A DNA stretch of 10,420 nt. It comes from RBG-16-66-20 sp036560705 (lineage in GTDB: Bacteria > Pseudomonadota > Gammaproteobacteria > Burkholderiales > SG8-39). Shown in pieces: positions 5,594-10,420 of the stretch (its first letter is position 1; every line of letters starts with the position of its first letter). The position numbers and the translations under genes were made by a program. The stretch is taken from NCBI GenBank assembly GCA_036560705.1, contig DATBQR010000012.1, positions 1 to 10,420 of the forward strand. The letters are read 5' to 3'. The notes under the pieces are model-generated. The model did not search any database. It saw nothing but the letters and a program-made list of their open reading frames with translations, and was not told the origin of the DNA.

Positions 5594-7143
5594 AAGCGTT
5601 GCTCCTCGTAGTCCAGCTCCTCCTCGAGGTGATGGAGGATTTCGTCGCTGATCTCGCCCGCGCGCCAGATGCGGATCAGCTCCTGGCGCTCGGCGCGCAC
5701 CGCGGCCAGGCGCAGGTCGCGACCGAAGCTGAAGCCGCTGTGCTCGCCGTGCGGCATCGCCGCGCCGATGCGGTCGTTGAATTCGGCGCGCACCCTCGCC
5801 ACCAGGTCGCGCGGCATGTTCTCGGCGGCGGCGCCGGCGTCGATCGCGGCGACCGCCGCCTTGCCGAGCGCGACGCGGGCGCGCATGTGCTCCTCGTGCG
5901 CGCCCGGGTCGGTGCCCAGCTTCAGCCGGCGGATCAGCGGCGTCAGGCTCAGCCCCTGCACCACCAGCGTCACCGAGATCACCACGAAGGTGAAGAAGAT
6001 GATCATGTCCCGGTAGGGAAACGGCTCGCCGCTCTCGACCTGCTCCGGCAGCGCCAGCGCCGCGGCGAGCGAGACGATGCCGCGCATGCCGCACCAGCTC
6101 ATGATGAACACCTCGCCGCGCTGCGGCGCCGCCTCGGCCGCGCGCAGGCGCCTGCTCAGCCAGCGCGGCACGAAGGTCGCCGGGTACACCCATGCGAAGC
6201 GCACCGCGACCGCCACCAGCGTGACCCAGCAGGCGTCGCCCGCCAGCTGCCAGGCGCTGTAGCCGGTCAGCCGGCTCATCACGCCCGAGAGCGCCATGCC
6301 GATCAGCATGAAGATCAGGCTGTTCATCATGAACACGAGGATGTTCCACACCGAGCGGGCGAGGATGCGCATCTCGGCCGAGACGATCGCCGGGGTGAAG
6401 CGGCCGCGCACCAGCCCGGCCGCCACCACCGCCAGCACGCCCGAGCAATGCGCCGCCTCGGCGGCGACATACACGGTGTAGGGGATCGACAGCGACACCA
6501 GCACCTCGGTGAAGGCGTCTCCGATCAGCCGGTGCAGCCCGATGAACGCCAGGCCGACGGCGATGCCGATGGCGAGGCCGCCGAGCGACACCGTGGCGAA
6601 CGCCACGCTGGCGCCGAAAAAGGAGAACGTGCCGGTGAGAACCGCGGCGACCGCCAGTTTGTAGAGCACCAGGCCCGATGCGTCGTTCACCAGGCTCTCG
6701 CCCTCCAGCACGGTGACGATGCGCCGCGGCATATTCAGGCGCGACAGGATCGCGGTGGCGGCGACCGCGTCCGGCGGCGACACGATGGCGCCGAACACGA
6801 AGGCCGCCGCCCAGGGAATGCCCGGGATGAGGAGCTTCAGCGTGGCGCCCACCGCCAGCGTGGTGACGATCACCAGGCCGATCGCCAGCAGGCCGATCGG
6901 CCGCAGGTTGGCCTTGAAATCCCGCCACGAGGTGAGCAGCGCCGCCTGGTAGAGGATCGGCGGCAGCACCAGCACCAGCAGGAACTGCGGGTCGATGTCG
7001 AGCTGCGGCAGGCCGGGCGCGAAACCGAGCACGCCGCCGCCGAGCACCAGCGCCACCGGATAGGGCACGCCCGCGCGGCGCGACAGCCAGCCCAGCACCA
7101 CCGAGCACAGCAGCAGGAACACGACGATCTGGACCGCGCCCAT
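5590..7143 (-). CDS. CPA1-family Na+/H+ antiporter
   Basis: A 517-residue inner-membrane protein with about 12 hydrophobic segments between residues 4 and 405, followed by a soluble C-terminal tail of about 110 residues rich in charged residues. The ion-binding signatures of the CPA1 (NhaP/NHE-like) group are present: SPPDAVAA (122-129), GESLVNDASG (148-157, with the Asn153-Asp154 pair) and MSWCGMRGIVSLAAALALP (348-366, with Arg354). It should exchange cytoplasmic Na+ (or K+) for external protons and so control pH and salt balance; ion preference cannot be told. The ATG has AGGAGG 6 bases upstream, and the lolD stop overlaps this site by one base. It is therefore the third gene of the lolC-lolD unit, though it has no known role in lipoprotein sorting. 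The stop overlaps that of the DUF2062 gene. Confidence 0.94.
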   Translation of the reverse strand: MGAVQIVVFLLLCSVVLGWLSRRAGVPYPVALVLGGGVLGFAPGLPQLDIDPQFLLVLVLPPILYQAALLTSWRDFKANLRPIGLLAIGLVIVTTLAVGATLKLLIPGIPWAAAFVFGAIVSPPDAVAATAILSRLNMPRRIVTVLEGESLVNDASGLVLYKLAVAAVLTGTFSFFGASVAFATVSLGGLAIGIAVGLAFIGLHRLIGDAFTEVLVSLSIPYTVYVAAEAAHCSGVLAVVAAGLVRGRFTPAIVSAEMRILARSVWNILVFMMNSLIFMLIGMALSGVMSRLTGYSAWQLAGDACWVTLVAVAVRFAWVYPATFVPRWLSRRLRAAEAAPQRGEVFIMSWCGMRGIVSLAAALALPEQVESGEPFPYRDMIIFFTFVVISVTLVVQGLSLTPLIRRLKLGTDPGAHEEHMRARVALGKAAVAAIDAGAAAENMPRDLVARVRAEFNDRIGAAMPHGEHSGFSFGRDLRLAAVRAERQELIRIWRAGEISDEILHHLEEELDYEEQRF

Positions 7144-7149
7144 CCTTGC

Positions 7150-7155
7150 CCTCCT
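7150..7155 (-). promoter_or_regulatory. Shine-Dalgarno of the antiporter, touching the lolD stop
   Basis: AGGAGG on the minus strand lies 6 bases before the antiporter ATG, and its first base is also the last base counted in the lolD TGA stop (7157-7155). The ribosome ending lolD therefore covers this site, which favours coupled translation. Confidence 0.75.
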
Positions 7156-7835
7156 CAGCTCGCCGGCTGCAGCGCGCCCTCGCGCAGCTCCAGCACCCGG
7201 CCGGTGCGCGCGGCGAGCGCGGCGTCGTGTGTGACGAGGACGAACGCGGTACCGTGCGAGGCTGAGAGTTGCACCATCGCCTCGAACACCCCGTCCGCGG
7301 TCTGCGTGTCCAGGTTGCCCGTCGGCTCGTCGGCCAGCACGCAGGCGGGCGCCGTCACCATCGCGCGCGCGAACGCGCAGCGCTGGCGCTCGCCGCCCGA
7401 GAGTTCGCCCGGCTGGTGATCCAGGCGCGCGCCGAGCCCTACCTGCCGCAATACCGCGGCGGCTTTCCCGCGCGCCTCCGCCAAAGGCATGCGGCGGATG
7501 AACAGGGGCATCGCCACGTTATCCAGCGCGCTGAATTCCGGCAGCAGGTGGTGGAACTGGTAGACGAAGCCGAGCGCCAGGTTGCGGAAACGCCCGCGCT
7601 CTGCCTCCGACATCGCGTTCAGCGTTCTGCCTTGCACCGTCACCGTGCCCTCCGTGGGCAGGTCCAACCCGCCCAGCAGGTGCAGCAGCGTGGATTTGCC
7701 CGATCCGGACCTGCCCATGATGGCGATGCGCTCGCCCGCGCGCACTTCGAGGTCGACGCCGAGCAGGACCTGGACCGGAGCGGGGCCTTGATAGGTCTTC
7801 CTCAGGTTCCTGCAGCTCAGAACCGTTTCACTCAT
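7155..7835 (-). CDS. lolD: LolD, ATPase of the lipoprotein-releasing ABC transporter
   Basis: A 226-residue ABC ATPase. In order: Walker A GRSGSGKST (41-49), Q-loop in FVYQFHHLLPEFSALDNV (Gln93), signature LSGGERQR (145-152), Walker B CVLADEPTGNLD (165-176) and the switch histidine in VTHD (His203). The Q-loop stretch YQFHHLLPEFSALDNVAMP is the typical LolD form, separating it from MacB or FtsE. It powers extraction of outer-membrane lipoproteins from the inner membrane and their handover to periplasmic LolA. All catalytic motifs are intact. The ATG (7835-7833) lies inside the end of the lolC frame: the two genes overlap by 8 bases, so they are translated from one message. No gene for LolA or LolB lies in the window. 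Confidence 0.95.
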   Translation of the reverse strand: MSETVLSCRNLRKTYQGPAPVQVLLGVDLEVRAGERIAIMGRSGSGKSTLLHLLGGLDLPTEGTVTVQGRTLNAMSEAERGRFRNLALGFVYQFHHLLPEFSALDNVAMPLFIRRMPLAEARGKAAAVLRQVGLGARLDHQPGELSGGERQRCAFARAMVTAPACVLADEPTGNLDTQTADGVFEAMVQLSASHGTAFVLVTHDAALAARTGRVLELREGALQPAS

Positions 7836-9069
7836 AGCGCAGGGCCTCGGCGGGGTTGACGCGCGAAGCGCGCCAGCTCGGGTACAGCGTGGCGGCGAAG
7901 GACAGCACCAGCGAGACGATGCCGATGGTCGTCACGTCGCCCAGCTGGACGTCGGAGGGAAGCTCGGAAATGTAGTACACGTCCTTCGCCAGGAACCTGA
8001 AGCCGAGCACATGCTCGATCGCCGGCACCACGGTGTCGATGTTGTAGCCGATCAGCAGCCCGGCCACCACGCCGACCAGGGTGCCGATGACGCCGATGAG
8101 GGCGCCCTGCACCATGAAAATCTGCACGATCGAGGCGGGCGAGGCTCCCAGCGTGCGCAGGATGGCGATGTCGGACTGCTTGTCGGTCACCAGCATCACC
8201 AGCGTGGAGACGATGTTGAACGCCGCCACCGCCACGATCAGCAGCAGGATGATGAACATCACGCGCTTCTCGATCTCCACCGCGCGGAAGAAATTGGCGT
8301 GGCTGCGCGTCCAGTCGGTCGCGTACATGTCGCCGGGAAAATTCTTCATCAGGTCGCGCGCCACCGTGCGCGCGGTGAACAGGTCGGCCAACTTCAGGCG
8401 CAGTCCGGAGACCGCGTCGCCCATCTGGTAGAGCTTCTGCGCGTCCTGCAGGTGGATCAGCGCGAGCCCCGAGTCGTACTCGAACATGCCGACCTCGAAC
8501 ACGCCCACCACGGTGAACTGCTTCAGGCGCGGGATCACGCCGGCCGGCGTCACCAGGCCCTGCGGCGCGATCAGCGCCACCTTGTCGCCGACCAGCACGC
8601 CGAGCGCGCGCGCCAGTTCCGAGCCGAGCACGATGCCGAATCCGCCGGGCTTGAGCGCCTCCAGCCTGCCGGCGCGCATGTGGCTGCCGATGTCGGCCAC
8701 CTGCTCCTGCCGATCGGGGAGGATCCCCTGCACCACGCTGCCGCGCACCGCCGGCCCCGCCACCAGCATCGCCTGCGCGTTGACGAAGGGCGCCGATCCG
8801 ACGACGCGCGGATCCTGCGCGGCGAGCCTGGCGACCGACTGCCAGTCGGCAAGCCGGTCGTTCGAGCTGCTGATCTGCACGTGCGAGGCGACGCCGAGGA
8901 TGCGCGTGCGCAGTTCCTTCTGGAAGCCGTTCATGACGGAGAGCACCACGATCAGCGCCGCGACCCCCAGCGCGATGCCCGCCATCGAAATCGCCGAGAT
9001 AAAGCTGATGAAGTGGTTGCGGCGCTTGGCGCGGGTGTAGCGCAGGCCGACGAGGAGTTCGTAACGCAC
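7828..9069 (-). CDS. lolC: LolC/LolE-type permease of the lipoprotein-releasing ABC transporter
   Basis: A 413-residue permease with the family layout: one N-terminal membrane helix (about 24-47), a large periplasmic domain (about 48-265), and three C-terminal helices (about 270-295, 316-343, 376-396). Diagnostic stretches are GLRYTRAKRRNHFISFIS (8-25), MNGFQKELR (46-54) and the C-terminal YPSWRASRVNPAEALRYE (396-413). In the periplasmic domain, TPAGVIPRLKQF (174-185) resembles the LolC hook that recruits LolA, so it is closer to LolC than LolE. Only one permease gene is present, fitting a LolF-like arrangement with two copies of one subunit; this is inferred. The start is GTG at 9069-9067; family N-termini agree (short stretch before GLRYTR). 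No Shine-Dalgarno is visible. First gene of the lolC-lolD-antiporter unit, divergent from the HugZ-like gene. Confidence 0.95.
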   Translation of the reverse strand: MRYELLVGLRYTRAKRRNHFISFISAISMAGIALGVAALIVVLSVMNGFQKELRTRILGVASHVQISSSNDRLADWQSVARLAAQDPRVVGSAPFVNAQAMLVAGPAVRGSVVQGILPDRQEQVADIGSHMRAGRLEALKPGGFGIVLGSELARALGVLVGDKVALIAPQGLVTPAGVIPRLKQFTVVGVFEVGMFEYDSGLALIHLQDAQKLYQMGDAVSGLRLKLADLFTARTVARDLMKNFPGDMYATDWTRSHANFFRAVEIEKRVMFIILLLIVAVAAFNIVSTLVMLVTDKQSDIAILRTLGASPASIVQIFMVQGALIGVIGTLVGVVAGLLIGYNIDTVVPAIEHVLGFRFLAKDVYYISELPSDVQLGDVTTIGIVSLVLSFAATLYPSWRASRVNPAEALRYE

Positions 9070-9081
9070 GGTGGCGCGAGA

Positions 9082-9087
9082 ATACTA
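9082..9087 (-). promoter_or_regulatory. Candidate -10 box (TAGTAT) for lolC
   Basis: TAGTAT on the minus strand matches four to five bases of the consensus and lies 12 bases before the GTG start of lolC. Transcription would begin about 6 bases before the start codon, leaving no room for a Shine-Dalgarno. No good -35 is seen. It overlaps the candidate box of the opposite gene (9086-9091), so the two promoters, if real, would compete. Confidence 0.3.
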
Positions 9088-9091
9088 CAAT
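9086..9091 (+). promoter_or_regulatory. Candidate -10 box (TACAAT) for the HugZ-like gene
   Basis: TACAAT matches five of six bases of TATAAT. It ends 7 bases before the ATG at 9099, so transcription would start at or next to that A, giving a leaderless message; no Shine-Dalgarno is seen. No strong -35 hexamer is found 16-18 bases upstream. Confidence 0.4.
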
Positions 9092-9100
9092 CGAATCGAT
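9090..9100. repeat. 11-base palindrome ATCGA-A-TCGAT in the lolC/HugZ-like gap
   Basis: Perfect 5-base arms around one central base, spanning the end of the TACAAT box to the A and T of the ATG at 9099. Its place between box and start codon would suit a repressor site. Symmetry and position are the only support. Confidence 0.3.
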
Positions 9101-9569
9101 GGCCAACCCGCCGGAATTCGCCGCCGACCTCGCCGCCCTGCTGGGCAGGGAACGCATTGCGCACCTCGCCACGCTCAGGCAGGGTGCGCCGCTGGCCTCG
9201 ATGACCCTCTACCTGCCGGACGCGGGCTTCACCGCCTTCCATGTCCACGTCAGCCGCCTCGCCTGGCATACCCAGGACATGGCGCAGGACGGCCGCGTCG
9301 CGCTGTCCATCGCGGAGACGGATGACGGGCGAGCCGATCCCTTCACACTGAAGCGGGTTTCCATCAGGGGGGACGCGGCGCAGTTGCAGGGCGACCAGCG
9401 CGATTTGAAGGCAGCGTGGTTGAAAAGATTTCCCCAGCAAGAAATCAATTTCGAGCTGCCCGATTTCTCTTTCTGGCGCATCGCGCCGCGCGACGCGCGC
9501 TTCGTCGCGGGATTCGGGCGCATCCACAACCTGTCGGCGGCCGAACTCGCCCGCTGCTCGGCGCCGTGA
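9099..9569 (+). CDS. HugZ-like/PPOX-family FMN split-barrel protein
   Basis: A 156-residue cytosolic protein of the pyridoxamine 5'-phosphate oxidase-like split-barrel superfamily. Recognisable features: an N-terminal helix followed by a first strand HLATLRQGAPLASMTLYL (22-39), the strand FHVHVSRLAWHTQDMAQDGRV (about 47-67), a segment RVSIRGDAAQL (86-96), and the ending FWRIAPRDARFVAGFGRIHNLS (125-146), which is the pattern of HugZ-type proteins. Campylobacter HugZ degrades haem and carries an extra C-terminal domain of about 90 residues; that domain is missing here, so this should be called HugZ-like, possibly an FMN-dependent oxidoreductase or haem-utilisation protein of unknown substrate. 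First gene of a three-gene unit; its TGA is embedded in the GTGA start of the DUF429 gene. No Shine-Dalgarno precedes the ATG. Confidence 0.87.
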   Translation: MANPPEFAADLAALLGRERIAHLATLRQGAPLASMTLYLPDAGFTAFHVHVSRLAWHTQDMAQDGRVALSIAETDDGRADPFTLKRVSIRGDAAQLQGDQRDLKAAWLKRFPQQEINFELPDFSFWRIAPRDARFVAGFGRIHNLSAAELARCSAP

Positions 9570-10348
9570 AGGTCCTCGGGGTCGATTTCACCTCCGCGCC
9601 GCGCCGAGCGAAGCCGATCACCGTCGCTCATGGTTTTTTCGACGCGGGGCTTTTGTGCATCGAAAAAATCGAGAGCATTGAAAGCTTCCACGGGTTCGAG
9701 GCCCTGCTGCGCCGTCCCGGACCATGGATCGGCGGCTTCGATTTTCCGTTCGGCCTGCCGCGCGAGCTGGTGCGCGACCTGGGCTGGCCGCACGACTGGC
9801 GCAGGCTCGTCGAGTTCTGCGGCAATCTGACCCGCGCTGAGCTGCGCGGCATCCTCGACGGCTACCGGGCAACCCGGCCCGCAGGCGGCAAGTACGCCCA
9901 CCGCAGGACCGACCTGCCGGCGGGCTCGTCCAGCCCGATGAAGCTGGTCAATCCCCCGGTGGCGCTGATGTTCCACGAAGGCGCGCCGCGTCTGGCGGAT
10001 GCGGGCGTGCACCTGCCCGGCCTGGCGGACGGCGACCGGTCGCGCGTCGCGCTCGAAGCTTATCCGGGATTGTTGGCGCGAGGAATCATCGGCAGGACCT
10101 CCTACAAGAACGACTCCAAAGCGAAGCAAACAGCGGGCCGGCGCCGTGCGCGCGAGAAGATATTTTCCGAACTGCCCGTAAAGATGAAAACGGAAATACG
10201 TCGCCAGTCGATCGACGATGCTTCCGGCGACTCGCTCGACGCGGTGATCTGCGCGATGCAGGCGGCCTGGGGCTGGCGGCGCCGCCGCCGGAATTTCGGC
10301 CTGCCCGCGCGCATCGAAGCCTGCGAGGGCTGGATCGTCTCCGCATGA
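9566..10348 (+). CDS. DUF429 family protein (predicted RNase H-fold nuclease)
   Basis: A 260-residue protein from the GTG at 9566, which overlaps the preceding TGA by 4 bases (GTGA). The frame stays open further upstream to an ATG at 9416, but that extension lies over the HugZ-like gene, is Arg/Ala-rich shadow sequence, and precedes the family start VKVLGVDFTSAP (1-12). Conserved acidic points suit the RNase H-like fold predicted for DUF429: Asp7 (GVDF), Asp59 (GGFDFPFGLP, 57-66), Glu164 (ALEAYPG, 162-168) and Asp222/Asp225 (GDSLDAV, 221-227). A basic, Lys/Arg-rich stretch at 181-213 could contact nucleic acid. Activity has not been shown for the family as far as I know. Its TGA overlaps the ATG of the LysE-family gene (ATGA), so all three genes are probably co-translated. 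Confidence 0.88.
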   Translation: MKVLGVDFTSAPRRAKPITVAHGFFDAGLLCIEKIESIESFHGFEALLRRPGPWIGGFDFPFGLPRELVRDLGWPHDWRRLVEFCGNLTRAELRGILDGYRATRPAGGKYAHRRTDLPAGSSSPMKLVNPPVALMFHEGAPRLADAGVHLPGLADGDRSRVALEAYPGLLARGIIGRTSYKNDSKAKQTAGRRRAREKIFSELPVKMKTEIRRQSIDDASGDSLDAVICAMQAAWGWRRRRRNFGLPARIEACEGWIVSA

Positions 10349-10420
10349 CCCTGTTCTTCAAGGGCCTCGCCTTCGGCTTCCTGCTCGCCGCCACCGTCGG
10401 CCCGATGTGGCTGCTGTGCT
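10345..10420 (+). CDS. LysE/RhtB-family exporter (partial, N-terminal 25 residues)
   Basis: The ATG at 10345 overlaps the DUF429 stop by 4 bases (ATGA) and opens a frame that leaves the window after 25 complete codons. The translated start, a hydrophobic helix containing KGLAFGFLLAATVGPMW, is typical of the first membrane segment of LysE/RhtB transporters, with the family GP motif after TV. These are inner-membrane exporters of about 200 residues that expel amino acids or related small molecules; the substrate cannot be guessed from this fragment. No Shine-Dalgarno of its own is obvious, in line with coupling to the upstream gene. Confidence 0.82.
   Translation, partial: MTLFFKGLAFGFLLAATVGPMWLLC

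Noticed and set aside
5101..7419. 772-codon plus-strand open frame across the antiporter and lolD genes
   Set aside because: It runs antisense to two well-supported genes and its Arg/His/Gln/Ala-rich translation matches no family; long antisense frames are common in high-GC DNA with biased third positions.
9416..9565. Longer N-terminus for the DUF429 protein (ATG at 9416)
   Set aside because: The added 50 residues lie over the HugZ-like gene and are basic shadow sequence; the family N-terminus (GVDF) begins right after the GTG at 9566.

Overview
The window is a densely packed, high-GC (strong G/C at third codon positions) stretch of bacterial chromosome. The gene set (LolC/LolD, ComEC, DUF2062, dodecin, GFA family, HugZ-like FMN protein, DUF429, LysE family) and protein style suggest a proteobacterium, most likely a betaproteobacterium; this is a judgement from protein character, not a database result. 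I see no rRNA, tRNA, CRISPR, insertion sequence or integrase. No gap between genes exceeds about 55 bases.

Layout. (1) Positions 1-143 (-): start of a GFA-type zinc protein, leaving the window. (2) 186-1544 (+): DpgC-like member of the crotonase superfamily, divergent from the GFA gene. (3) A minus-strand unit from 4995 down to 1552: comEC, then a dodecin-family gene, then an alpha/beta hydrolase; the last two overlap by one base (TGATG). (4) 5033-5593 (+): small DUF2062 membrane protein, divergent from comEC. (5) A minus-strand unit from 9069 down to 5590: lolC-type permease, lolD ATPase, CPA1-type Na+/H+ antiporter; lolC and lolD overlap by 8 bases, and the lolD stop touches the Shine-Dalgarno of the antiporter. 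(6) A plus-strand unit from 9099 to the window end: HugZ-like FMN split-barrel protein, DUF429 predicted RNase H-fold protein, LysE-family exporter, with consecutive 4-base stop/start overlaps.

How they fit together. LolC and LolD form the inner-membrane machine that releases lipoproteins toward the outer membrane. ComEC is the DNA-uptake channel. The antiporter handles ion and pH balance. The remaining genes are metabolic or uncharacterised. The HugZ-like/DUF429/LysE chain is the tightest unexplained unit.

Most notable points: a DpgC-like dioxygenase homologue without visible pathway partners; a dodecin-family protein lacking both the tryptophan and the glutamine that hold flavin in characterised dodecins; the coupled HugZ-like/DUF429/LysE cassette; and a pattern in which genes at the head of transcription units mostly lack a Shine-Dalgarno and sit just downstream of AT-rich -10-like boxes, while two downstream genes have textbook sites. 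I found no convincing entirely new system (defence, CRISPR-like or mobile).
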